Source of the DNA: Plumapathes pennacea | Lineage: Eukaryota > Cnidaria > Anthozoa > Antipatharia > Myriopathidae | Length of the DNA stretch: 64,000 nt | Direction: 5' to 3' | Assembly (NCBI GenBank): GCA_964036295.1 | Contig: OZ038462.1 | Location: forward strand, 9,055,267-9,119,266 | Shown: in pieces, positions 35,201 to 48,810 of the stretch | How positions within the stretch are numbered: position 1 is the stretch's first letter | How the letters are laid out: each line of letters opens with the position of its first letter | Program-made: the position numbers and the translations under genes | Notes under the pieces: generated by a model | Seen by the model: only the letters and a program-made list of their open reading frames with translations | Told to the model about the DNA's origin: nothing | Database searches by the model: none

Positions 35201-38200
35201 ACGACAATCTTGCGTATTGGAGATGAGCATTTTGCAGTTTTGTTGGTCTCACGGCAAACGCTAACACTCCATGTAAACCCATGAACATCTCTGAAACCGA
35301 ATATTTTGTTGACTTCACTGAGAGTCCCAGTGCGAACTCCATGAAACCGAGAATGGTGTGATCAAACTCAATGAGAGTTGCAAGAAGTATTCCGACCCCC
35401 GGGAGGGGAGGGGTGAAGGGGGGATTCCCACATACAAAAGGACGGGAATGCTCGTCGTACCGCTTAGGGGTCAAAATCACGGTTTTGGTACCGCTAAGGG
35501 TGCCCAACATCAAACGCTGACATTTTTATGTGGTACCGTTTAGGGGTCGGGTGTCAGTCGAATGAACTTTTTTTGTTTAAAAGCAGCTAGGGATAAAGTG
35601 CTTCATGATATTATCTTTATTGCAACTTAAGGCATCGAAACTTTGAATTCTTGGCATGCTATTTTTTGGAACCTTTTAGGGGTCAAAATAAGCTCAAGCC
35701 ACGCCCGTTTTAGTGCCTCTTAGGGGTCAAAGCGAAAATTCCCGACGAGCATCACCGTCATTTTTATGTGAGAGTCTCCCCCCCCCCCTCCCCCGGATTC
35801 CAACGTCCCCAACAGCTTGGACAAGGAGGTGCAGTAGTTGGTGCTTGAGCCGATCTAATTCTCAATTCTTTTCTTTTTCTGGGTTTACGTTTTGCGTTCC
35901 ATTTTGAAATTCTGAAACTGTTTCGCTGTTTAGCAGCACCTCTTTACTTGGGAGCTTATTTTCGGGGACATCTATTTCAGTACCTGAATCAAGGAGCTAT
36001 TGAAGATCGCAATCTGGACGATGTGAAGGACTACAAACGAATGGAGGAATCGATGGATAATGTCGGGTTTTCTGCCGAGGAGAAATCCAACATTTTCAGA
36101 GTTGTCGCTGCTGTCATGCACCTGGGGAACATCGCATTTGAAGAGAGCGGAGATGGAGACGGTAAAAATATATATAAATAAAAAAAAACAACAGATTTCC
36201 CACTTTGCATTAGTCACCTCTCCCCAATGAACCCCATATGTAAGCCATATAGGTAAAGGTGTGTGCCGCACCAAAGACGGCGTCTTGTTTATGTATTTTA
36301 GTCTAAAATATGGTATCGATTTTGTGTCTTTGGTCTAGGATAGAGTCGGAAAGTGTAATTGTTTTGGTCTGAAATAGGGTCGAAAAATCCAAACCTCCCA
36401 CCCGACATTATGAGAAATAGCTACACTTAACTTTTTATTCCCAAGAATGTTCCCCAAAATTCATAGCCTGCCTCGGGGGACGGGGGATAGGGATTAGTGT
36501 GTTGAGATGAACTACTCACAGGACGGTTATTTTTACGTCAGGTGGTTCGTCTGTATCCTCGTCGAGTACGGATACTCTGAACAGCACAGCCAAGCTGCTT
36601 GAAGTTTCTTCTGAAGAACTCAAGATGGCGCTCACCACAAGGATGATGTCGGCAGCTGGAGCTGATGTGAGGTCTGAAATTTATCATCAACTCGTAATTC
36701 AGTCAGAAAAGACTTGCACTTTTGATCACTTTGTTACCAAGGCATTTTAGAAGCCCCCTCCCCTCTTGAAAACGGTGGATACGCGGATACGCAGTAGAAT
36801 AGGACAACCCCTCCCCCTAAGTTTCTAGTGCATTAACCCTTTCACTCCCAAGTTCAGAATGCAGATTCTCCCAACCTTTTAAAGGGAAATTGTAAGAGTG
36901 ATGTAGTGGGAATTGATAGTTTAATCACCTTTCATCTGAGCAAGGTATCAAAAGCCAAGTTCTCCTTACTGTATAATAAATGTGTGCTTCCAAACCTGAA
37001 GGAGAAAATCGAACTTGGTCACTCTTGGGAGTGAAAGGGTTAGATGGAGTGGATATGCGGATACACAGTGGAAAAATACCACCCCTCCCCTCTGAGTTTT
37101 GGAAGCTTAGATGGGGCGGGGTGGACACGCGGATACGCAGTGGAATAAAACGACCCCTCCCCCTACGTTCTTGAAGCGTAATGGCCCGGTGTATAACGAT
37201 AAATGAGCAGAGGGGTGGTACGTTTTTACTGCGTATTCGCGCCGTATTGAATGCACAAGAAACGTACGAAGAGGGGTGGTCTGTGTGGGATATTCTGTAG
37301 TTAAGCCGCCAAAGCCGACTCAACAATAAGTTAGGGCCGAGAAACCGATTTCTTGACATTGAATTGCAACGCAGCGTAACAGGCATACAGCAATGCTACC
37401 GCTTCAAATAGTTTATTGCTTTTCTGTTGTGTTGCTGTAAGCACGTGAGCGTGACGTCATTATTATTGGTTGTTGCCGCTGACAGGGTTCCTCTGAAACA
37501 AGAACAAGCGTGTGCTGCCAGAGATGCGTTGGCCAAGTCGATGTACGCTCGATTATTTGATCACATCGTTGGACAAGTCAACCAGTGCTTTCCCTTCTCA
37601 AATTCGTTCACCTACATTGGTGTTCTCGACATAGCAGGCTTTGGTAAGTTTACTGATCAACTTCAAATTTATCCTTTTTCTCAGCAGAGTTTCTCAGGCT
37701 TTAGATGACAGTTTGTTAAAGTATCGGTTCTCACTACATTTTCACTGTATATTTTCTTGGGGGTGACAGAGTTAAGAAAACTAAGTCATCGCACTTTATT
37801 GGTCGGTGAATTTGAAAACACTGGATTTGGGTGACAGAGCGGTTTTAGGATGACTGCCAAAAGTAATGGCACGTCATTGTGAGGCATGACGTTCTGTGAT
37901 TTTTGGGTTTTGCGATTACTGCACCTTTGTATTTGTGCAAATAAGTTTGGCAGAATTATTGACCAATCAGGAACAAAAGCCGGTAAAATCTGTTTGCTGA
38001 TTGGTCCCTTTTTAAAAGTAAAACCAATCGCAATTTGTTTTACGAGTCGTCTTACACAGATGTTTTGGTTTTAAACTCTAACCACAGGAGTAAAATTGGA
38101 GGGGGCGGGAGCATTTTGACCGCTGAAAACAACTTGTATTAGTAGTCAGGTTTACTATCCAAAAGGTTACGATAATGAACAGTTATTTCAGTCAGTTCAA

Positions 38201-41200
38201 GTGAGAAATAGAGGAAGATACTCCGTTCAAACTGTATTTACCAGTGTAAGGAGAGCGGAAGAGATGGTGTGGGGGTGGGGTGGGGAAGGGCTAGTAGGTT
38301 GATAACCGGGACCTTATATATAACGTTACGTAGTAAGGAGAAAATGATATTTGATCCTATGCTCAGACAGAAAGTAACTCTGATGCAGCCATCAACTCTC
38401 TATATGTCACATTTCTTGTACACTTGATTGGGAAATTTGTATTTTGAGCTTAGGAGTGGAAAGTTTGGTGGGCGAACTGATTGGCTTAATGATTTTTGTT
38501 TCAGAATATTACGAGATCAACAGTTTTGAGCAGTTCTGCATCAACTACTGTAACGAGAAGCTGCAGCAGTTCTTTAACGACAGGATTCTGAAGCAGGTAG
38601 GCACGTCCAGTGATGAAAGTGAATTTTCTCCTTGGTACCTTCAGCCGCAGATATATATATATATATATATATAGTAAGGAGAACACAGTACAGTAGTTCG
38701 GTAAGGAGATAGAGATTACTTCATGGAAAGTGCGCGCGTACGGTTTTTATTCACGAGTTGTGAAGTATCATAAAACGAACGAGCGAGGCTTGGCGAGCGA
38801 GTGAGTTTTATGATACGGAACAACGAGTGAATAAAAACTGTACAAAGCACTTTCCATGATGTTTTCTGTTTATTATATACATACTGAGACATTTATCATG
38901 GGACCGGGAAACCCTTTAACAGTAGTGAAAAATCGTCGTTCGCAGCTTGTGATTGGACGAACGATTTTTTTCACGTGTGAAAAGCGTCGTTCGCGGCCTC
39001 TCATTGGCTAGAACTCATTTGCGTACGAAATTTTACGATATGGCTTTTTCGTGAGTATGTCTCAGTATGTATATAATAAAACATAATATCTGATGCGTTG
39101 CTCAAACAAAACCCCATGGCTGAGCTACTAAGGTCGCATTCGTCTGAAATCATTCCGAAATAAGAATTCATTCCAGCATATTCCGGAATAGACAAATTCT
39201 CAATTCCCAGGCGAACGGTTATTCTGACGAGCTTGCCGTCTATGACACAAAAGCCAGCAAATAGGTCCTCGTGTTCCTGAAGCTTCGCAAATAGGAGCAG
39301 GGTATTGTTTCTGCCTCCTTTGGTTCAGCTGAAATTGAGTTTCTTTGCGTCCGAAAACGCTGCCTGTGTTTCCTCGTGCGTGAAAAAACGTTCGAGCTTC
39401 GGCCTGGACGCGTACTGTGGTCGATTTCTATGAAATTGTCCTGTTATTTATTTGTCATCCTTCTCTCGTTTACTTCTGCTTGTATTTGTTATTGTTGTTG
39501 TTGCTGTTGTTTACACTTTCAGGAGCAAGAGCTTTACGACAAGGAAGGTCTAGGAGTGAAGACAGTGAAGTACATTGACAACCAAGACTGCATAGGTACC
39601 CCCCCCCCCCCCCCCCCCTCCCTCGACTTTATTAAATGTGGCCGGGGGAGAGGTTATTTGACCAAAGAAATGTTTATGGTTTTGAGGCGCAAAAGGGGAA
39701 GATCAGTTTCTTAACCCTGCAAAGGAACGAACAGCAACCACTAGCTCTGTTTGAATTCTGCCTGAATTCTGAATTAATCTTCACAGCAAAGTGAAGATTA
39801 TGTCGCAAAGTACATCTTGAACATCATAATTTATCCTCCAAAACTAAGTCAATGAACTCCAGGGCGAGGGGGCATTTGTAGTAAAGTAGGTATATGTTTT
39901 CAAAGGCATATTCATTTTGCATAAGTTCAATTTCTGTAACGTTTTTATCTTGGGGATGGATCATTTAGCGAGGATTGAAGCGGCTTTTGAGAGAACCGGG
40001 GATTTGCCGGTCGTTGAGGGGGTGGGGGGTTGGGTGGGGGATTATTGGTGATGACCTTTTTTGACTTGAGCCACTCACAGAGAGAAGATAGATCTATCGA
40101 TTTAAATCATAGTAACAAACTGTTTGTTTGTTTGCTTGTTTGTTTGTTTGTTTGTGTTTTGCGTTGCAGAGCTAGTTGAAGCAAAGAAGACAGGCATTCT
40201 CGACATTTTAGACGAAGAAAGCAAACTACCGAAACCGACAGCAGAGCACTTCACTTCAGAAGTTCACCACAAACACAAGAACCACTTCAGGCTGGCGGTG
40301 AGTGACCTTCTCCCTCAGTTTATCATCAGGGATATATAATAAAGTATGGAGAACCTGGTACTTAAGAGCTTACTGATTGAAATATCAATTCTCGCTGCAT
40401 TACTCATACATTTTCTTGTTGAAAGGTTAGGAGAACTTGTGTTTAGAGCACACGAGTGGGGGAGGGGGGGGGTCATTTTGTCATCGTTCGTAAATTACAA
40501 AGCTTACCCTCTTTCTCCACCACGAGTGATCAACTTCAATTTTCTCCTTCAGTTCCTCACCAGAGAAATATATGATACAGTAAGGAGAACTTAGATTTTG
40601 GTACCTTGCTCAGATGAAAGCTGGTTTTAAACTATCAATTCTCACTACATCACTCATACGCTTTCTTCTTATATTGTTGGGAGAATCTGCATGAACTAAC
40701 TTGTTTTCTCGTGCATTTCCTCCAGCTGCCCAGAAAGTCGCATCTCATCTATCACCGAAATCTCCGAGACGATGAAGGATTTCTGATTAGACACTTTGCT
40801 GGTGCTGTTTGCTACCAGACGGTAAGCGCTCGTGCAAGTGAGCACAACTTTCCTCCCCTCCCCTTCCCAATATATTTCTCGTGTTTTTGGTTTTTGCTCT
40901 TTGTCAATGTGCGCTTGTTTTGGCTTGCACTAATCACAGAGGCCGTAAGAAATATTAAAATTATAACCTCGGAATCCGAGAGATGTCGAAAAAGATTCTG
41001 AAACCGTAGGCACCGCGGAAATATGGTTTTCGAGCCAGCGGTCATTGCACAAAACCGTAGAAACAACACCAAATTCAAGTGGCGTTTCCGTAGTTCATGC
41101 AACGCTTGTGAAACCTCAAGAAACAAAGATTTTTTCGTTACTCAAGTATAAGATACATTTTAAGTTGTGCACGACATAACGATGCGAATATTTACTTAGA

Positions 41201-44200
41201 GTTCAACGGAAGTGACGTCAAATTTTCTGTTTTAGGTGGAATTCATCGACAAGAACAACGATGCTCTACACAGTGATCTAGAAGACCTCATTCGCGACAG
41301 CCAAGACAACTTTATCCAGAATTTGTTTCCTAGTGTTGTGAAGGAGCAGAAAGCGAGCAGGATGAAGTTCGCTGGACCTGCCAGTCGACAAGGAAGCAAG
41401 AAACTCGGCTTCGTCAGTATTGGCAGCAAGTTCAGGGTAAGTGAACACGATTCTCGATAAACCGCGGAAATTTCTTTTTCGACCATGCGGTCAACTTATT
41501 TTGAGTCAGCGGTCATTGCACAAAACTGTAGTTTCAAGTGCAGTCAAGATTTTGTAGTTCAGTGTAACGCTTGTAAACCTCAAGACTTCCAAGAAATCCA
41601 ATACGAGGACTCGATACTCAATTATAAGTTAGTTCAATGCATTTTCTATAACACGTTGTGCACAAGAAAAACGAGGCTTGCACGCGATGTGAAATTGGAG
41701 TCAGACAGCCATGGCGACGAACGCTGACCAACGGAAGTGACGTCAAGAACGTATTTCCGCGGTGTCGGTTATTGATTTAGTAATATCTTAAAATTACTTA
41801 AGTAGACAATGTCAAGGGATAGTACAACAGAAGAGCTAATCTTTGAACGTTATTTGTATGATTCTGGGCCCGGTTAAAGTAATCCAGGATTAAACAACGT
41901 CTCGTGCTTTTCGCCAATAAACTGCAGAGTAGCAAAGCAAGGAAGTCGAGCTAAGTCAACGCAAGCTGACTGCTTCAGTTTTTACTATAGAAAAGGCAGG
42001 GTGTTCTTGCGACTTGAGTGAACCGTATACAACTTCTGATTTTCAGCAACTCTGGATATGACTTTGGTAAGGGTTTAAAACCCATGATTAGCGTTATCGT
42101 GCTTTGAACGACTGAGCCTTGATGAGTAGTTATTTCCAAGTTAGACGGTCGGATTCTTGTGATTGAAACCTGAAATCCGAACACAGTGGACAACATTCAA
42201 GATTCGCCAGGCATAGCTTGAAATGTCGAGAAAGCGACTGACAACTTAGCTACTTTCAGTCTTGTATGATATATCACTAAATTTTCAGCGTCCAATAAAA
42301 CGGCAATTGTTTGATTTTAATCGAGTCGTGTTGTGTTTTTTTACAGACCCAGCTCAAACAGCTTATGGAGAAGCTGGACAGCACGGTGGGTAAACACGAT
42401 ACTGGGGCGTTGTATACCGAACACATACCGAACATGTACCGACCACATGCCGACCAGTGCAACACGACACTGGGGCGTTGTATACCGAACACATACCGAC
42501 CATGTACCGACCACATACCGACCACATGCCAACCAGTGCAACACGACACTGGGACGCTGTATACCGAACACAAACCGACCACATGCCGACCAGTGCAACA
42601 CGACACTAGGGCGTTGTATACCGAACACATATCGACCAGTGCAACACGACACTGGGGCATTGTGTGAAGAGTTTCCCGGCCAACTCAAGTAGTTAGAGAC
42701 AGAAATTCAAATTCTTTCCTTGTGAGCTTCCAGTTGATTTCAAGGTTCTTGTTGATATATTCTTTAGAGGTGAAATTACCCTGTCAAACCCGAAATAACT
42801 ACGTACCACTATCTAGCTGTTTGTTTATCGTGTTGTTGTTGTCATCTTCGATGTTGTTGTTGTTGTTGTTGTTGTTGTTGATTAAGTTGGCATTGCTTTT
42901 ATGTTGAGAATTTCTTTAGGCACATTTATCGGTAATTTTGCTGTTGCCGTCAACATTGTTGATTAGTATTGATCCTGTGCTTTTTGTTGATGATGATGTT
43001 GTTGTGGTTTGTGTTGTTGTTGTTGTTGTTTTGTAGGGCTCTTGTTTTATTCGCTGCATCAAACCAAACGGCAAGATGGCGGACAAGTTGTTTGAAGGCG
43101 GTTCAATTCTGAGTCAACTGGAGTGCGCGGGTATGGTGTCCGTGTTGACGCTGATGAAGGACGGCTGGCCCTCCAGAGCTCCGTTCAGTGAACTCTACCA
43201 AATGTAAGGACTCGCGTGTTTTACCTTGCGCTTTATTTTGCTGGCGTTGCTGCGATCACCTTTTTTTCTTTTGAGTCAGCGGTCAATGGTCAAAAATTTG
43301 ATTCGACAGTAAATTAAAGTAATAAGAGTGCATCTTACGCGAAGATGCTTTGCGCGCCCAGTGACTGACGGCGGCCATTTTCGTATCATACGAAATGGCA
43401 GATTCTCATGTTTTTCTACATTTCATCGCGAACTAAATCAGCACAAACTCGGAAAGTGTATTGAATAGGGCAAAGAAAGTCAGATTGATCAGTCATAACG
43501 TTGGCGCCTGAGGAAAGTCGAGCTCCGGATGTAAATGTAAACGTGGGCGCGCAAAGCATACACGATGGAGGGTCTCTTTAAATCTTAGTCAACACACTCA
43601 AAACTAAGACTCGTTACTCACGTATAGGTAGCTGAATACATTTTTTTTTTTTTTTTTTTTTGTAATAAAAGTTGTCCAAGAGAAAAAAAAACAAAGCTGG
43701 CGATTTGTGTGAACGCTGCCGGCGGAAGTGACGTAAGAACATAAACGCATGTAGACATTTACGTAGTATCACCAACATTTTCTTTCAGGTATAAAAGCGC
43801 CTTGCCGCCCAGGCTGGTTAAACTGGACCCGAGAATGTTCTGCAAGGTAACTGATGATGATGTGAAGGCCAAAGAGTTTGTTTAAAATTCTAATAAAATT
43901 TGTGCCTTTTGCTTTGTCGAAGGGATAACGCCCACATTTAAATCATTCGCTGATACAGTCTGATTCCACCGTCTCACATCGAAACTTTTCTTTTGACAGG
44001 GGCTAGTATTGCATTTAACTTTTTGCTGTATTGTTTACCAGTAACTTTTTTGTAAGTCAAACTCCGTACAGTAGTACACTTTTCCTGTAATCTATGTTTA
44101 GTCTGAATCTGTTCCTCTCAATATGGAAAATAAAGGTGTTGTTACGTGTTATAATCCCTTGACATAGTTTGCACTTTTGCTTTCCTTTCTTATCGTTTCT

Positions 44201-47200
44201 TTCTCGCTTTTTTCCTTATTGACCTGCTTTCTACTGCACCACTAGGCACTGTTTCACGCTTTAGGAATGAGTGACAACGACTACAAATTTGGACTCTCCA
44301 AGATCTTCTTCAGACCCGGAAAGGTAATTATACTTTACTGTTGTACAATATCACCCACCTCCTTTCCTTCCCTTCCTCTACTTTAGCGGGGATACAGGAC
44401 GTCTGCACGCAGGCTAAAACGTTTACACCTGATAACACCTGGTACCCGTGAGTCAAAATGAGACAGGAAAAAAGAAGTAAATATGATCTTAGCATTTTAT
44501 GTGTTTAATTTTGATTTTAATCGTTCCCATAGTTCTCTGAGTTCGACGAAATCATGAGGTCAGACCCGCAGCGGGTTCAGGAACTGGTTGCCAAGGTAAC
44601 CGCTTGGTTAATAAGAACGCGGTGGCGGAGAGCGATCTGGGGAGCACTGTCTGTCATCAAGTGTGAGTATTTTTTCCGCGCTGTGATTGGCCAGGACACC
44701 TGGCACTTGGAAGTGAGGCTTCATGAATTGTAGTGTGAAGTCAGATGTGTTGAGTTTATACTGTAAGGTCACTAAAAGTGTGCGTTGTCAATTGTTTGAA
44801 ACATTGTCAAATATTAGCAGTATTGCTTTTGGTTTGTTTAAATGTTTTAGTAGTATGAGTTGTTAAAGGTTCTTATTCTTGGTTTGCACTCACGTGGTTT
44901 TCACGGGTCACGCGACCGCAGCACCCTCCAAAATAACAGATTGTACCTTTCTGACTCCAGAACTGAAAAGAGCACACCTGAATTAGTCCAGATGCCAATT
45001 TTGGATTGTCCAGGCTTAATTTTGGCGAAGCAGCGGCAATTTGTTTTTTGGAGATTTGATAAGAGTTTGTATGCGGCGCCATGTTGGTGGACCAAGGTTG
45101 TACACCAACATGGCGGCCAATAACTCGGAACACGAAATGAAGCTGATGTACGACTCAGTTTGATTCTATGTTACTTCACATCCTTCGCAGTGCCAATTTT
45201 AAAATGTTTCGTGAAGGAAAACTTTATAATTCAGACACAAGCAACGATTTTAGTCGGCCACGAGCGTGTCACACGGTTTTGTTGTCACGGTATTCAAACG
45301 TCCATAGCTCCCGATAGATATTTTGTGTCGACCCAGAATTTTGCAGTAAGTATTAAGGCATAACAGTCTTGAACATATTAGTGTATCGGACTTGTAGGGT
45401 GCGTTACTTCTGTGATGGCCTTCTTATGACGTCACATGCAAACCAAGAATTGATGTGATGTGGTGTGTTAATATGATGTCACACTATCCTATGTTGAGTG
45501 TTCGTGTTCGTTCTTTTATTTGTTTTTGGATGACTGTAGAAAATTAAACAAAAGTAAATCTACAGCCAATTACAGGGGTTGTAAGAAGCACTTTCAATCA
45601 ACCAGAAGCCACAGTAGTTCACGTTTATTTTTATAAAGCCAGCAAACTCTTCGTGTGCACCTCTCTTTGTTTTTGTTTTTTCTTTGTTTTGCTTGTTAAA
45701 GTGCACATAAGCCCAAAAATGATATCTTTGCAATCGATTCTACATAAAATAAATAGTTGACTGTTAGAATATTTCTGTGTTTCAACATTGCGCCTATGAG
45801 TTATAGAGGTTTATATTTCGAATATGTTATTTCTTTCTCTTCGTAATTGGAACTGTTCTCAGATTCATACAAAATATTTGTTAAAATCATTTATACAAAA
45901 TTAAAATATAAGATGGACGTTGGTAAAATGTCATTTATGTCCACCAACAAGATTTTGTATAATAAATTGTTCCTTCTTTGACGTCACGTCATTACCATAT
46001 TCAAAATATAAACCTTTATAACTCAAAGGCGCAGCGTTAAAACACAGACTTATTCTAATAATCGACATGTAGATTTGATTGTAAAGATATCATTTTTGGG
46101 CTTATATGCACTTTATCTCTTATTTATTATGTCCTGGCTGCTTGTGTTGTTTAACTAGTGGCGAACAAGATCAAGTACCGCGTGGCGATGATCATCCGCA
46201 TCCAGAAGACCGTCAAGATGTTCCTTAGCGTGTGCCGACACAAACCAAGGTAACCGCTGGCCTCCTGTTACAGCTGCTTCACACTGGGAACGTTTCCGAC
46301 TCTTTGGGGAGGGGTGGGGGAGGGGGTTCAATTGGAGGCGCCTCGATACGAAGCGGTTGTATAGGCAGGCCAGCCAATCGCGCACCGTCTCAGAAAAAGC
46401 TGTTACACTTTTTAACCTGGGATCGATCAACTTCTGTTTTCTCCTTCAATCTTTCACCTGTGAGATGTATCAGAAAGCAAGGAGAACTTGGCATTGATAA
46501 CTTGTTGTCTAAGTAATAGATGATCGAATAGTAAATCGTTAATGCATCGCTCAAATCCAGCTGTAAGGCATTGATAACTATTCTTCAGTGGTTGAGAGAG
46601 TTTTCTTCGAGAAACTTGAAGCGGGAAAAGGATATTTGTAAGGAAAAACAATCTATTAAAGTCGACGTTTTTTGATTATGAACATACATGCCTTTATTGC
46701 GATTGCGATTGTTTAATAATAAATTACAAGAATAAAGCCAAAGCCAGAGGCTTATGTGGCATAGGCTAGGTGGAAATTACAAAGTGACAGATTATCTATT
46801 GTGGGGCAGTGGAAAGAATCGAAAATAATTAATTATCATAAACATTCATACAAATAAATAAATAAATAAATTTGGTTATCACGATAATACAGGATACTAT
46901 TACATACAAGTAGGATCTATAACTAGGTTATCACAGTAGGAAAATATGACTTAATTATCCAGTAAGGGTAATGGGTTTTTGTTTCTTTGTTTGTTTTATT
47001 TGTTTTTGTTTGTTGTTTTTTTGTTTGTTTGTTTGTTTGTTTGTTTTTCAGATACAAGGGCATTATTATGATCAGAAAACTACAAGTGCAGGTTGACACT
47101 ATGAAAAGATTTGGTGAGTTACGCGTACAAGTTTACATCCACACACACGTACCTATTTTGACTCACTTTCAGAGCAGGGTAAAACGAGAACACATTGTGG

Positions 47201-48752
47201 CGGCAACATTGTATCCTTCGATGTTTCCAGGATGGCAAAACGTGCGACAACATTAACACAAAGCTTGTTTTCGTAACGAATGTTTCGCGCGTGGCAAAAG
47301 CGGGCCAACATGTGGGAAATATGCACGCGCCGACAATGTTGCATATGTTTCCTCGTTTTGTCCAGGCCTTCACACACTCATATAAACAAACAAGTGTCCG
47401 TCTTAGAGTGGTGTCCGCTAAGAGAGAGTTGACTGTTTTCTTTGTTTTCTATGTTGTCTATGTTGCAGTGAGTTCTTTAAAGAAAGATAAAGACCTCGTG
47501 AGTGGTCAAGTCACGGAGCTGGAGAAAGCGATTGAAGGAGCCATCAGGAAGATCAAGGTCCGTTCTGTGTACTGAAACGTTCAACCTTGAAATAGAAGGG
47601 GTGATCCCTAAGTAAATATCCTTGTTGATTTTGGTTTTGCTGACGTGACAAAAATTGACCTGGTGAGACCGAGGAAGTCTGGGTACGAGACCCGCGAGGT
47701 GCCGGGTGCACAGTATTCCCGCCAAACTTGCGGAATGCGGTTTGTTCGGAATAAAAAGAATACCTGGCAATCGTTAGTATATATTTGACAAGTTTCGCAT
47801 TCCGTTCGGCTGGGCGTGCGGAGATATGAAATTTATCTTTGAGTGTTTATCTCAATATCTGTAGTGTGAGCGAAGCGAACGAGTGAGATATCGAGATGAA
47901 CTCGAGAAGATAAATTTCATATCTCCAAGCGTCCATGTGTTATTCGGTTTGATTCATAAACTCTGGTGTGATGCAGAGATTTCTGCCACTAAGAAATGCG
48001 AAAACATGCAAAATCACTGTTTGGCTGATATCAACACACGTAATATTTCGGGATTTCTCAGTGGCGGAAATCTCTGTAGTCACAGCAGAGTTTATGTAAT
48101 AAAATAAATCACACAATAAACAGCACCACGAGAATGTAGTCACCAACATCTTTTTCAGTGTCACATGTTTTTGTCCGTTCGCTGAGACGTTTTGACATCT
48201 CTCAAATTTTAAGGAAATCTCTCGAGGGCCGTAGATCGTTTGAACGTTTGACGTCCTAATTGACATTAACTTATTTGTTTTTTAGGCCTCTCCTATCAGG
48301 CGCGAAGCCATCGAGAAACTCCATCTTGAACTGGTGGACAAAGTGAACAAGCAGCTGAAAGAGTTGGAAAAAAGGCAGGAGCAACAGAGAATCGCAGAGG
48401 AGCAGGAAAGGCTGAGAAAAATCCAGGAACAGATGGAACTGGAGAGGAAGAAGCGAGAAGAAGAAGAAAGAAGAAGAAAGCAAGAAGAGGAAGAAAGGAG
48501 ACTGTAAGTAACAAACTCTCAAATGTTCCTAAATCTATTGCTGGGTGCAAGTTGTACACCGACTCTTATTGTAATCAGTCAGTCTGTCGTTGTTGTTTTT
48601 ATGGTCAATTTATCACTCAACTTAAATTTTCCGTGCGCCGCCATTTTGAATCTTATAATAATAATCCTTTATCCAGGAAGCCAGCATCACTCAAGTGTTT
48701 TACAAATGTTGAGATACATGTAATTATTAACAAAAACAGGTAAATAACAATA

Positions 48753-48810
<58 letters not shown>

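Noticed and set aside
42277-42692. Five overlapping open frames of 73-127 residues on both strands
   Set aside because: All are translations of the intron 18 minisatellite and share its repeat period.
48271-48559. Minus-strand open frames rich in Leu, Phe and Ser
   Set aside because: They are antisense to the E/K/R-rich helix exon of myosin VI; the bias comes from the GAA/GAG codons.
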